Source: Bacillus sp. CH140a_4T (lineage in GTDB: Bacteria; Bacillota; Bacilli; Bacillales; Bacillaceae_G). Taken from it: DNA of 64,000 nt. A model generated the notes under the pieces. The model saw only the letters and a list, made by a program, of their open reading frames with translations, did not search any database and had not been told where the DNA came from. Positions within the stretch are counted from its first letter, which is position 1; each line of letters opens with the position of its first letter. Positions 29,501 to 38,283 of the stretch are shown piece after piece. A program made the position numbers and the translations under genes. Location: the NCBI RefSeq assembly GCF_008923725.1, contig NZ_WBPF01000006.1, positions 62,001 through 126,000 of the forward strand, given 5' to 3'.

Positions 29501-32500
29501 ACTCTTAAAGGTGACGCTCAAGTAAATAAAGGTGGCAGCTTCGTTACTAAAAAAGCTGTGCAAGACGACAACTATATTAATTGGAGTATTGCAATTAACG
29601 AAAGCCAGTCAACCATTGCAGACGCAGTTGTAACAGACGATCCAACAGACAATCAGGTGCTTGTGGCAGATTCATTCCACTTATATCCTACAACTGTTGA
29701 TCCATATGGAAATTTAACAAAAGATACAGCAAATGAATTAAAACAAGGAACAGACTATAAGTTAACGATCACAACAGACAATAATACTGGAAAACAACAT
29801 TTCGAAATTGCTTTCTTGAAGAAAATTGATCGAGCTTATATTTTAGAATATCGCTCACTTATTAATGCAGACGATAAAGAAAAAGTGAGTAATAAAGCAA
29901 AAATCGCTGGCAATCAGTTAACAGTTAAGAATACAGAAACTGTTGAAACGATTGAAGTGAGAATGTCTTCCGGTTCAGGCGGAGGATCTGCTACTAAAGG
30001 GCGCGGAAACCTGGAAATTATAAAAGTAGATAACGACAATAAGAAAGTACCATTGTCCGGGGCAGAATTTACTTTATATGATCGTACAGGAAAAACCGTT
30101 ATCCGCGAAATAACAACAGACAAAGATGGTATTGCTAAGTTTAATAACTTAAAGCGTGATAAATATTTATTAAAAGAAACAAAAGCTCCTGAAGGCTATG
30201 TAATTAGCTGGGATTTAAAACAGGGAAAAATTGTTGAACTTGGTTCACAAGAGACTACAACATATACACTTGCAAATAAGAAATTTGTCGGTAAAGTAGT
30301 TTTAACAAAGTCTGATGACCTGAATAAAAACGTAACACTGCAAGGTGCCGTTTTCACACTGCTTGATAAAGACAAAAAAATAATTTCAGAACACGAAAAA
30401 TTAACAACAAATGATAAAGGTCAAATTACTGTAGATAATTTAAAACCAGGAACGTACTACTTACAAGAAACAAAAGCTCCTGAACATTATAAATTAGATG
30501 ATCGACTGATTGAGGTTAAAATCGCGGAAGATCAAACAAGAGTAATAAACCGAACTGCAACAAATAGTTTACTTCCAGGATCGGCCATTTTAACAAAAGT
30601 CGATAAAGATGGAAAAACTTTAGCAGGTGCGGAGTTCAGTGTACGCGATCGACATAACAATGTAATTCGCGGATACGAAAAATTAACGACAAATGATCAA
30701 GGACAAATCGAGGCAAAAGATTTACGCCCTGGCGATTATCAATTTGTCGAAGAAAAAGCACCTAAAGATTACGACATAGATAAAAAACCAATTGAGTTTA
30801 CAATTGTAAAAAGCCAAAAGAAAGCAGTTACTGTTACTGCGACGAATCATCTCATCAAAGGTGGCGTCACCTTAACAAAAGCTGATGATATCGATGGTAC
30901 AACTCTTGCGGGAGCTGTATTTAAAATTGTTGACGCAGATGATGAAAAGAAAGTCATTCGCGAAAATGTAAAAACTGGCGCAGATGGTATTTTAACTGTT
31001 AAAGACCTAGAGCCTGGCAAGTATAAATTTATTGAAACGGAAGCTCCTAAGGATTATGTGTTAAATGCAAATCCTATCGAGTTTACAATCGATAAAAGCC
31101 AACAGTCTTTTGCTACCGTGAAAGCAACAAACAGTTTAAAAACAGGAGAAGTGGAACTATTAAAAGTTGACGAGTTTGGCGAGAAAAAGCCGCTAGAAGG
31201 TGCAGTATTCAAACTTGTCGATGCCAATAATAATGAAGTTCCCCCTCACACTAACTTAACTACCGATAAAAAAGGGAAATTTAAAGTTAGTAATTTACGT
31301 CCTGGTACGTATAAATTTATTGAAACAGCTGCTCCTGAACATTACGTTTTACGAGCAGAACCTATTGAATTTACAATCGATAGAAGTCAGAAAGAAACTC
31401 TACTTGTGAAAGCTGAAAATGCTTTAAAACCAGGAGATGTTGAATTAACGAAAGTTGATGATATCGACGGTACAGTTCTTGCAGGTGCTGTATTTAAAAT
31501 TGTTGATGCTAATGATGAAAAGAAAGTCATTCGCGAAAATGTAAAAACTGGTGCAGATGGTAAAGCTATCGCTACTGGCTTACGCCCTGGCGATTATAAA
31601 TTTATCGAAGTAACAGCACCGAAGTATTACGATAAAAATACAAAGCCTATCGAATTCACGATTAAAGAAAGTCAAGGAACTTCACCAATTACTGTTACTG
31701 CTAAAAACAGCTTAACAAAAGGCGGTATTGAATTAACAAAGGTGAATGCTGCAGATGAAAAGGAAACACTTGAAGGTGCAGTATTTAAAATCGTTAATAG
31801 AGATACGAATGAAGATGCTCGTACGGAACTTGTTACGAATAGTAAAGGAATGCTAGTTGTTGACGACTTACGTCCTGGTAACTATAAACTTATCGAAACA
31901 AAGGCTCCAACTTATTACGATGCAAATGTAGAACCTATTGAATTTACAATCGAAAAAGGACAACAAAAACTTCTTCCACTTACATTTAAAAATAGTTTAA
32001 CGAAAGGAAAAGTTAAACTTATTAAAGAAGATGATGTGGAAAGTAGTATCGCTCTTGCCGGCGCGGTGTTCACATTACAAGACGCAACTGGCAAAGAAAT
32101 TGCGAAAAATTTAAAAACAGATGATTACGGAGTGCTAGTTATTCCTGATTTAGCACCAGGAGATTACCAATTTATTGAAACATCAGCTCCTGAACATTAT
32201 AAATTAGATCAAACACCTATTAAGTTCACGATTAAAAAAGGTAGCAAGGATGATCTACCAGTCCCTGTCACTGTAAAAAATAGTTTACTTACAGGTGGCG
32301 TTACTTTAACAAAAGTTGATGACGTTGATGGCGCTACTCTTAAAGGCGCAGAATTTATCATTGTTGATGCTCATGATACTAAAAAGGTAGTTCGTAAAGG
32401 GTTAACTACTGATGAACATGGTAAAGTTTCTGCTTCTGATTTACGCCCGGGTGACTATCAATTTATTGAAGTAAAAGCTCCAAAAGACTATGACTTAAGG

Positions 32501-35500
32501 AAAGATCCTATTCCGTTCACTATCGAAAAAAGTCAAAAAGAAAATATTACAGTTACTGCTACCAACAGCTTAACGAAGGGTGGCGTCATTTTAACAAAAA
32601 TAGATGACATCGATCGTACAATGCTGAAAGATGCAGTATTTAAAATTGTTGATATGGATGGTAAAGACGTTCGCACAAACCTTGTTACAGACGACAAAGG
32701 CGAAATTTCGGTTTCTGACTTACGTCCTGGAGACTATCAATTTGTTGAAACAGCTGCTCCTGAACATTATGTGTTAGACGAAACACCGATTCCATTTAAA
32801 ATTGAACGAAACCAAACGACAAAGATTCCCGTTACAGGGAAAAACACTTTGAAAAAAGGTAGCGTGGAATTAACAAAAATTGACGATATTGATACTGATA
32901 CGAAGCTCGCTCATGCTGTATTTAATTTATTAGATGCAGACGGAGAAGTAGTTAAAGAAGGATTAAAAACAAATGATGAAGGAAAAATTGTTGTTGAAAA
33001 CCTACGTCCTGGTACGTATCAATTCGTTGAAACAATAGCTCCTGAACATTACGATTTAAATAAAAAACCGATCGAATTTACAATTAAGAAAAGCCAAACT
33101 GAAACGCTTCATGTTACGGCCAAAAACGCCCTAACAAAAGGTGCAGTGGAACTTTCTAAAGTAGATGACATCGATGGTACTAAACTTGAAGGCGCAGTAT
33201 TTAACATTGTTGATATGAAGGGTACTGTAATTCATAAAGACCTTGTTACAAATAGTAAAGGGAAAATTGAAGTTAACGACCTACGTCCTGGTGATTACCA
33301 ATTCATCGAAACAGAAGCTCCTAAGCATTACGTTTTAGATGAAACACCAATCAATTTCACTATTGAAAAAGGACAGAAGGAGACTATCTCTTTAACCGCT
33401 AAAAATAGTTTAAAACAAGGTAGTATCGAATTAATTAAAGTAGATGATTTAAATGATCAAACAAAACTTGCTGATGCCGTGTTTAATTTACTAGATCAAA
33501 ACGGTAAAGTACTTAAAACGGATTTAAAAACGAACGGTGAAGGAAAAATCATTGTTGAAAACTTACGTCCTGGTACGTATCAATTTGTCGAAACAACGGC
33601 TCCGAAACATTATGATTTAGACAAAAAGCCAATGGTAGTTACAGTTGAAAAAAGCCAGAAAAACATTGCTACTGTTACTATGAAAAATAGTTTAACAAAA
33701 GGCGGCGTTGAACTTATTAAAGTAGACGACGTCGATGGTACTACACTTGAAGGCGCAGTATTTAACATTGTTGATATGAAGGGTACTGTAATTCGCGAGA
33801 ATCTTAATACAAATTCACAAGGTAAAATTAGCGTTTCTGACTTACGTCCTGGTGATTATCAATTCATCGAGACAAAGGCTCCGAAACACTACGATTTAAA
33901 TAAAGAACCAATTCCTTTCACGATTGAAAAAGGACAAGCCGAACCGATTTCTGTTACTGCTAAAAATGGTTTAACAAAAGGTGCGGTCGAACTTTCTAAA
34001 TTGGATGACGTCGATGGAACTGCCCTTAAAGGCGCAGTATTTAACATCATTGATTTAAGTAATGGAAAAGATGTCCACATTAATCTTACGACAGATGCCG
34101 ATGGAAAAATCTCTGTTCCAGATTTACGTCCAGGAGACTATCAGTTTGTTGAAACGAAAGCTCCTGAACACTACAAATTAGACAGTACACCGCTTAAATT
34201 TACAATTAAGAAAAGCCAAGCAGAGAAACTACAAGTCACTGCTACTAACAGCTTAATTGAAGGCGCTGTTGAATTAATTAAAGTGGATGATATAAATCCA
34301 GATACAAAACTTTCTGATGCAGTATTTAACATCATTGATGCGAAAGGGAAAATTGTTCGCACGAATTTAACTACTGATAAAGACGGGAAGGTTTCTGCTT
34401 CTAATTTACGTCCAGGAGATTATCAATTCGTTGAAACGAAAGCTCCGAAAGATTATGATTTAAATAAAAAACCGATTCCTTTCACTATCGAGAAAAGCCA
34501 GCTAACTCACATTTCTGTTACTGCTAAAAATGGCTTAACTAAAGGTGGCGTGGAATTAACGAAAGTTGACTCTTTAGATGCGAAAGAAACGCTGGAAGGC
34601 GCGGTATTTAAAATTACTGATATGAACGGTAACGACATTCGTACGAATTTAGTTACTAATAAAGATGGAAAAATCATCGCTAAAGACTTACAACCTGGAG
34701 ACTATCAATTTATTGAAACGAAAGCTCCTACTCATTATGACTTAAATGAAGATCCGATTAAGTTCACAATTGAAAGAAGTCAAACAAAACATGTCTTCGT
34801 TACAGCTACGAACAGCTTAACGAAAGGTAGTGTGGAGTTAATTAAAGTCGATGATGTTGAAGAAAACACAACACTTGAGGGTGCGGTATTTAAAATTGTT
34901 AATAAGGATGGACACGACGTCCGTACTGATTTAATTACTGATAAAAACGGCCGTTTAGTTGTGGATGAATTACCACCAGGAGACTATGAGTTTATCGAAA
35001 CGAAAGCTCCTAACCATTATGACTTAAACGAAACACCTATTAAGTTCACAGTTAAAAAAGGGCAAGAAAAAATCGCTTCCGTTACCGCTACAAATAGCTT
35101 AACGAAGGGCGCTGTTGAATTGATTAAGATTGATGATGTTAACAACTCTACTCTCGAAGGGGCTATCTTTAAAATTGTTGATATGAACGGCAATGATGTT
35201 CGTTCCGATTTAACTACTGATAAAGATGGAAAGATTACTGTTTCTGATTTACGTCCTGGAGACTATCAATTCGTTGAAACGAAAGCTCCTACTCATTACG
35301 ACTTAAATCAAAACCCTATCAACTTTACTGTTGAAAAGAGTCAAACAGCTACAGCTTCTGTTACTGCTACGAATAGCTTAACTAAAGGTTCAGTCGAATT
35401 AACTAAAGTCGATGACGTCGACGGTTCTACTCTTGAAGGGGCTATCTTTAAAATTGTTGATATGAACGGCAATGATGTTCGTTCCGATTTAACTACTGAT

Positions 35501-36244
35501 AAAGATGGAAAAATTTCTGTTTCTGATTTACGTCCGGGAGACTATCAGTTCGTTGAAACGAAAGCTCCTACTGGATACGATTTAAGCGCTAAGCCAATTC
35601 CTTTCACAATTACGAAAGGACAATCTCAAGTTACTTCTGTTACAGCTTTAAATAGTTTAACAACAGGTTCAATGGAGTTAACTAAAGTTGATATGGATCA
35701 CCATGGAACACTTGAAGGTGCCATTTTCAATATTTTAGATCAAGACGGAAAAGTAGTACGAGAAGGTTTACAAACAGACGGGCATGGTAAATTAATCGTA
35801 AATGATTTGAAACCTGGTAATTATCAATTAGTGGAAACAAAAGCTCCTACAGGCTATCAATTAGATGCATCACCAATAAACTTTACAATTGAAAAAGCTC
35901 AAGCTACACCACTACAAATTACAGTTTCAAATAAAAAAATCGATTCTTCATCAGGTGGAGATGATAAACCAATTACTCCTCCTAATAAAGAAGAGGAAAC
36001 AGGGAAAGAAACTTCTGAAGAACTAGAAAAAGGGAATCCTGAAACACATGGTAACGGAACTTCCGAAGAACTAGAAAAAGGAAACCCTGAAACACAGATA
36101 AACAAACAGCAAGATGGCCGAAATACGGGTAAAGAACTTCCAAATACAGGTCACAAAAATGATCCTACACAAACAGTAGGTATCGTACTTATACTAGCTG
36201 GATTGTTAAGTATTTTAGCTACAAAACGAAAAAAATATTATTAA
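26570..36244 (+). CDS. Giant LPXTG cell-wall adhesin with 21 Cna-B domains (3,224 residues)
   Basis: A secreted surface protein. Order: signal peptide (1-28, ending AKA), a first adhesin-like beta domain (to about 190), six copies of a 13-residue DNPEQ repeat (198-276), four to six collagen-binding/DUF11-like adhesin domains (285-1140), 21 Cna-B (SpaA-like) domains of about 91 residues (1144-3122), a Glu-rich linker with two SEELEKGNPET copies, and a sortase signal LPNTG (3190-3194) with membrane helix and basic tail. Each Cna-B has the strand-one lysine (ELTKVDD type), the glutamate in FIETKAP and the end asparagine (VTATNSL), the triad of self-forming isopeptide bonds, so the stalk should be stiff and protease resistant. 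It is likely anchored by sortase A. ATG at 26570 follows AAAGGAGG. The ligand is unknown. Confidence 0.9.
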   Translation: MKKLFNICLIVFVLFSQFISFPYNQAKAETLKETSLFDTVEMKDATDHIIDEAKNPNNLIKIGSTIQVEYAWSIKDQQVVHANDTAVIQIPLALKVSKDLQGDLVTDQKNIGQYFITANDNKLKLIFNDQVENSKDAKGKIKVDAVFNPTLKTEEKSVQIAFPLGTLVQPITVPIQVENSKEDGTKQDTNKQVQDRVGKPVTDNPEQDSATKPATDNPEQNPATKPVTDNPEQNPATKPVTDNPEQDSATKPATDNPEQDSATKPATDNPEQKLANDPAENTNSGPKQITTNILTGVKLTDKDGKPFTEDNRPSTDSPANIEFTWELLKSMNVKSGDYYIFDLPKHFKIYNTINSPLYDSENNPIGNFTVTKDGKVTMTFNDYVEEHPDVVGNLQLKTEFNKAEIKGTTTQEIPFPIKDKDVSITVDFKPTVQTTTNKKGLPDRPINTNEINWTVEMNKTKETLKNAVFKDNIPQGTSLNKDSIKVYYLEVDVNGNTTRGKEADPADYKIISSDGSKLEIAFKDSINKAYQIEYATKITDENVKSFQNNVTITSDNQKQQNASSTVTVSRGTHLNKTSKYDPKTQTIEWTITYNGDQKNIKKTDALLKDIFDDTHELDANSIVVKNASYDDKGRLVTGDTVNNYTVSNKKNGFDLQFNEDINSAYVITYKTKPTDNVIKDGKVKNTVTADNDSSKENEASFQQQNIIKSNNKAETNYKDKTTTWTITVNNNNYPLNNAIITDTFDHGGLQLKDKKLEIKDGDYTLQAGTDYVLDVTDKGFTITLIGTYQSNMTKTLVVKYTTDFDYTKLESGKTSFKNTGNLSWIDAGSNPQSNKVEAEFDPDTFTKANGYKYGSYNAQTKEITWVIGFNYNNVEIKDPYVIDVIQDKQKLVPGSIEVRHMILNGSPDNARPGDAVPIEQYELEEPTDKNKNTLQVHFKQSINSPYYIIFKTSLDGELIQGTYKNEAELKDGSKIVNTLKGDAQVNKGGSFVTKKAVQDDNYINWSIAINESQSTIADAVVTDDPTDNQVLVADSFHLYPTTVDPYGNLTKDTANELKQGTDYKLTITTDNNTGKQHFEIAFLKKIDRAYILEYRSLINADDKEKVSNKAKIAGNQLTVKNTETVETIEVRMSSGSGGGSATKGRGNLEIIKVDNDNKKVPLSGAEFTLYDRTGKTVIREITTDKDGIAKFNNLKRDKYLLKETKAPEGYVISWDLKQGKIVELGSQETTTYTLANKKFVGKVVLTKSDDLNKNVTLQGAVFTLLDKDKKIISEHEKLTTNDKGQITVDNLKPGTYYLQETKAPEHYKLDDRLIEVKIAEDQTRVINRTATNSLLPGSAILTKVDKDGKTLAGAEFSVRDRHNNVIRGYEKLTTNDQGQIEAKDLRPGDYQFVEEKAPKDYDIDKKPIEFTIVKSQKKAVTVTATNHLIKGGVTLTKADDIDGTTLAGAVFKIVDADDEKKVIRENVKTGADGILTVKDLEPGKYKFIETEAPKDYVLNANPIEFTIDKSQQSFATVKATNSLKTGEVELLKVDEFGEKKPLEGAVFKLVDANNNEVPPHTNLTTDKKGKFKVSNLRPGTYKFIETAAPEHYVLRAEPIEFTIDRSQKETLLVKAENALKPGDVELTKVDDIDGTVLAGAVFKIVDANDEKKVIRENVKTGADGKAIATGLRPGDYKFIEVTAPKYYDKNTKPIEFTIKESQGTSPITVTAKNSLTKGGIELTKVNAADEKETLEGAVFKIVNRDTNEDARTELVTNSKGMLVVDDLRPGNYKLIETKAPTYYDANVEPIEFTIEKGQQKLLPLTFKNSLTKGKVKLIKEDDVESSIALAGAVFTLQDATGKEIAKNLKTDDYGVLVIPDLAPGDYQFIETSAPEHYKLDQTPIKFTIKKGSKDDLPVPVTVKNSLLTGGVTLTKVDDVDGATLKGAEFIIVDAHDTKKVVRKGLTTDEHGKVSASDLRPGDYQFIEVKAPKDYDLRKDPIPFTIEKSQKENITVTATNSLTKGGVILTKIDDIDRTMLKDAVFKIVDMDGKDVRTNLVTDDKGEISVSDLRPGDYQFVETAAPEHYVLDETPIPFKIERNQTTKIPVTGKNTLKKGSVELTKIDDIDTDTKLAHAVFNLLDADGEVVKEGLKTNDEGKIVVENLRPGTYQFVETIAPEHYDLNKKPIEFTIKKSQTETLHVTAKNALTKGAVELSKVDDIDGTKLEGAVFNIVDMKGTVIHKDLVTNSKGKIEVNDLRPGDYQFIETEAPKHYVLDETPINFTIEKGQKETISLTAKNSLKQGSIELIKVDDLNDQTKLADAVFNLLDQNGKVLKTDLKTNGEGKIIVENLRPGTYQFVETTAPKHYDLDKKPMVVTVEKSQKNIATVTMKNSLTKGGVELIKVDDVDGTTLEGAVFNIVDMKGTVIRENLNTNSQGKISVSDLRPGDYQFIETKAPKHYDLNKEPIPFTIEKGQAEPISVTAKNGLTKGAVELSKLDDVDGTALKGAVFNIIDLSNGKDVHINLTTDADGKISVPDLRPGDYQFVETKAPEHYKLDSTPLKFTIKKSQAEKLQVTATNSLIEGAVELIKVDDINPDTKLSDAVFNIIDAKGKIVRTNLTTDKDGKVSASNLRPGDYQFVETKAPKDYDLNKKPIPFTIEKSQLTHISVTAKNGLTKGGVELTKVDSLDAKETLEGAVFKITDMNGNDIRTNLVTNKDGKIIAKDLQPGDYQFIETKAPTHYDLNEDPIKFTIERSQTKHVFVTATNSLTKGSVELIKVDDVEENTTLEGAVFKIVNKDGHDVRTDLITDKNGRLVVDELPPGDYEFIETKAPNHYDLNETPIKFTVKKGQEKIASVTATNSLTKGAVELIKIDDVNNSTLEGAIFKIVDMNGNDVRSDLTTDKDGKITVSDLRPGDYQFVETKAPTHYDLNQNPINFTVEKSQTATASVTATNSLTKGSVELTKVDDVDGSTLEGAIFKIVDMNGNDVRSDLTTDKDGKISVSDLRPGDYQFVETKAPTGYDLSAKPIPFTITKGQSQVTSVTALNSLTTGSMELTKVDMDHHGTLEGAIFNILDQDGKVVREGLQTDGHGKLIVNDLKPGNYQLVETKAPTGYQLDASPINFTIEKAQATPLQITVSNKKIDSSSGGDDKPITPPNKEEETGKETSEELEKGNPETHGNGTSEELEKGNPETQINKQQDGRNTGKELPNTGHKNDPTQTVGIVLILAGLLSILATKRKKYY
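27163..27397 (+). repeat. 39-bp tandem repeat coding for a DNPEQ-type stalk
   Basis: Six copies of a 13-residue unit (type ATKPATDNPEQDS), some almost identical at DNA level. It links two adhesin parts. Such repeats change copy number easily by slippage. Confidence 0.85.
30001..35935 (+). repeat. Array of 21 Cna-B modules (about 270-280 bp each)
   Basis: Diverged tandem modules, most starting with a LTKG-VELTKVDD type strand and carrying the LRPGDYQF-ETKAP core. The two near the 3' end (around 35162 and 35441) share a long identical block at an exact 279-base spacing, pointing to a recent duplication. Others pair at two-module spacing (around 33191 and 33752; around 30940 and 31502). Confidence 0.85.
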
Positions 36245-36253
36245 TAGTTTTTC

Positions 36254-36291
36254 ACACCCAATCAAGTGATCATTTGATTGGGTGTTTTTTT
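36254..36291 (+). terminator. Adhesin gene terminator
   Basis: ACACCCAATCAA and TTGATTGGGTGT around an 8-base loop, followed by seven T, ten bases after the stop. Confidence 0.88.
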
Positions 36292-36296
36292 ATACA

Positions 36297-36328
36297 AAAA
36301 AGAACGATACCTAGCGTATCGTCCTTTT
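36297..36328. terminator. Second terminator-like hairpin
   Basis: ACGATAC/GTATCGT arms extended past one mismatch by AAAAG/CTTTT. It backs up the adhesin terminator or blocks the other strand. Confidence 0.6.
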
Positions 36329-36336
36329 AACGGGGT

Positions 36337-36375
36337 GAGGCTGTCCAAAAGTACGGAAAACCTTTGAACAGCCTC
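36337..36375. repeat. Inverted repeat resembling insertion-sequence ends
   Basis: GAGGCTGT and ACAGCCTC enclose a short centre, with CAAA/TTTG extending the stem past a mismatch. GAGGCTGTCC-AAAAG resembles the tips of several insertion-sequence families, but only 39 bases lie between the ends, so it may be a scar, a minimal repeat or just a hairpin. The rest of 36376-36599 shows one more imperfect hairpin (about 36451-36495) and no gene. Confidence 0.35.
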
Positions 36376-36599
36376 GTATTTTCATATGGATGCCTTACAT
36401 ATATCACTGATAATAAGTATGAAATGCGGAAACATATTTATCATCACATGATTCAAACATGAGAAAAGAAACCCTACAGCGGTTCCTTCTCTCCACATAA
36501 TCTAAAGTTTGGGTACACTAGATTCATGCAATGTAGGAGCTTTCCAAGCGGAAAGCGAACCTTCATTTAAAATGATAGCATACATATCTCCATCAAAAA

Positions 36600-36615
36600 T
36601 ATGCAAATATGCATA
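36600..36615. promoter_or_regulatory. PlcR box upstream of the M28 peptidase gene
   Basis: TATGCAAATATGCATA fits TATGNANNNNTNCATA at every fixed position, 121 bases upstream of the start codon and facing the gene for a secreted enzyme, as is typical of the PlcR regulon. Confidence 0.85.
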
Positions 36616-36735
36616 TATCGTTTTTTTATTTCTCAATGTCAGAATATTGAAAACTAATAAAAATAAAGGTAAAATGAAGTCGTTATCCGTCTTCTTTTGT
36701 CAGTCAGAGAGAATAGAAGAATAGGAGAGGACAAA

Positions 36736-38136
36736 ATGAAAAAATCTTTGAAACAAAAAATAGTAAGCTCTTTGCTTGCTGTATCACTCGCTGTTAGCTT
36801 AGCTCCAATCGGACAAGCCAAAGCTGATTCCACGTCAGAAATCACACAGAATTCACCTATCACAAAACAAGTTGATGCAAGCCGCGCCATCGAACATATC
36901 CGTTTCTTATCCGAAACAATTGGGCCTCGCCCTGGTGGGACAAAATCAGAAGAATGGGCTTCTCGCTACGTTGGTATGCAACTGAAATCAATGGGCTATG
37001 AAGTAGAATATCAACCATTTCAAGTGCCGGATCAATACGTTGGATTTATTGAATCACCATTATCCACAAAGCGTAATTGGCAAGCTGGTGCTGCCCCTAA
37101 CGCACTAATTTCTACAGAATCTGTTACAGCTCCTCTTATCTTTGTTCAAGGTGGGACAAAATTAGAGGATATCCCAAATGAAGTAAATGGAAAAATTGTT
37201 CTATTTGAAAGAGGAACAACAGTTGCAGACTATAATAAACAAGTTGAAAATGCTGTTAGTAAAGGCGCAAAAGGTGTTCTTTTATACAGTTTAATTGGCG
37301 GACGTGGAAATTATGGACAAACGTTCAATCCCCGCCTAACGAAAAAGCAATCTATCCCTGTCTTTGGTCTTGCTTATGCGCAAGGAAATGCATTTAAAGA
37401 AGAAATCGCTAAAAAAGGGACAACTCTTCTTTCCCTAAAAGCGCGACATGAATCTAATTTAACATCACTAAATGTCATCGCTAAAAAGAAACCAAAAAAT
37501 AGTACAGGTAATGAAAAAGCTGTCGTTGTAAGTTCGCACTATGATAGTGTTGTTGGTGCACCTGGAGCAAACGATAATGCTTCTGGTACAGGATTAGTAT
37601 TAGAGTTAGCTCGTGCTTTTCAAAATGTAGAAACTGATAAAGAAATTCGTTTTATTGCTTTTGGTTCTGAGGAAACTGGCTTACTTGGCTCTGATTATTA
37701 CGTTAATAGTCTGCCCCAAAAAGAACGCGATCGAATTCTAGGTGTCTTTAACGCAGACATGGTTGCAACAAATTACGATAAAGCAAAAAATTTATATGCT
37801 ATGACGCCTAACGGTTCTCCAAACCTTGTAACAGATGCGGCTTTACAAGCAGGTAAACAATTAAATAATGACCTCGTACTGCAAGGTAAATTTGGCTCTA
37901 GTGATCATGTGCCATTTGCTGAAGTTGGTATTCCTGCAGCTCTATTTATTTGGATGGGAGTAGATAGCTGGAATCCATTAATCTATCATATCGAGAAGGT
38001 ATATCACACACCTCAAGATAACGTATTTGAGAACATTTCACCTGAACGTATGAAAATGGCATTAGAGGTTATCGGAATTGGTGTTTATAACACAATTCAA
38101 AAACCTGTTACTCAAACTGAACAGAAAGCTGCTTAA
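36736..38136 (+). CDS. Secreted M28-family zinc aminopeptidase
   Basis: A 466-residue exported peptidase. It has a signal peptide (KKSLKQKIVSSLLAVSLAV to QAKAD), a protease-associated insert (about residues 110-225) and the M28 catalytic domain. The two-zinc site is visible: His and Asp in SSHYDSVVGAPGANDNASG, the Glu pair in FGSEETGLLG, Asp in FNADMVA and His in YHTPQDN. It resembles Bacillus YwaD-type aminopeptidases, likely for nutrient peptides outside the cell. ATG at 36736 follows AGGAGAGG. A perfect PlcR box upstream suggests quorum-controlled expression. Confidence 0.93.
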   Translation: MKKSLKQKIVSSLLAVSLAVSLAPIGQAKADSTSEITQNSPITKQVDASRAIEHIRFLSETIGPRPGGTKSEEWASRYVGMQLKSMGYEVEYQPFQVPDQYVGFIESPLSTKRNWQAGAAPNALISTESVTAPLIFVQGGTKLEDIPNEVNGKIVLFERGTTVADYNKQVENAVSKGAKGVLLYSLIGGRGNYGQTFNPRLTKKQSIPVFGLAYAQGNAFKEEIAKKGTTLLSLKARHESNLTSLNVIAKKKPKNSTGNEKAVVVSSHYDSVVGAPGANDNASGTGLVLELARAFQNVETDKEIRFIAFGSEETGLLGSDYYVNSLPQKERDRILGVFNADMVATNYDKAKNLYAMTPNGSPNLVTDAALQAGKQLNNDLVLQGKFGSSDHVPFAEVGIPAALFIWMGVDSWNPLIYHIEKVYHTPQDNVFENISPERMKMALEVIGIGVYNTIQKPVTQTEQKAA

Positions 38137-38142
38137 TTATTT

Positions 38143-38174
38143 AAAAGATCACTGATTTTTATCAGTGGTCTTTT
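38143..38174 (+). terminator. Terminator of the M28 peptidase gene
   Basis: AAAAGATCACTGAT pairs with ATCAGTGGTCTTTT (one mismatch) 7 bases after the stop. Confidence 0.8.
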
Positions 38175-38190
38175 ATTGAGAAAATACATA

Positions 38191-38206
38191 TATGCATAAA
38201 AGCATA
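38191..38206. promoter_or_regulatory. PlcR-like box upstream of the small secreted protein gene
   Basis: TATGCATAAAAGCATA agrees with TATGNANNNNTNCATA except for one fixed T. It lies 78 bases before the start codon. One mismatch makes it weaker evidence than the box at 36600. Confidence 0.55.
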
Positions 38207-38283
38207 TTTCCTCCTACTCATTATCATATACAATATTAACTGTAACAAAAATGATTACAACTAATAAGGAGGCTTTTTCTACT

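Noticed and set aside
30001-35935. CRISPR-like array in the repetitive region
   Set aside because: Repeats are 270-280 bases long, diverged, in frame and code for Cna-B domains; no short spacers.
36509-36724. 71-codon frame upstream of the M28 peptidase
   Set aside because: It runs through the PlcR box and ribosome region, lacks its own ribosome site and looks random.
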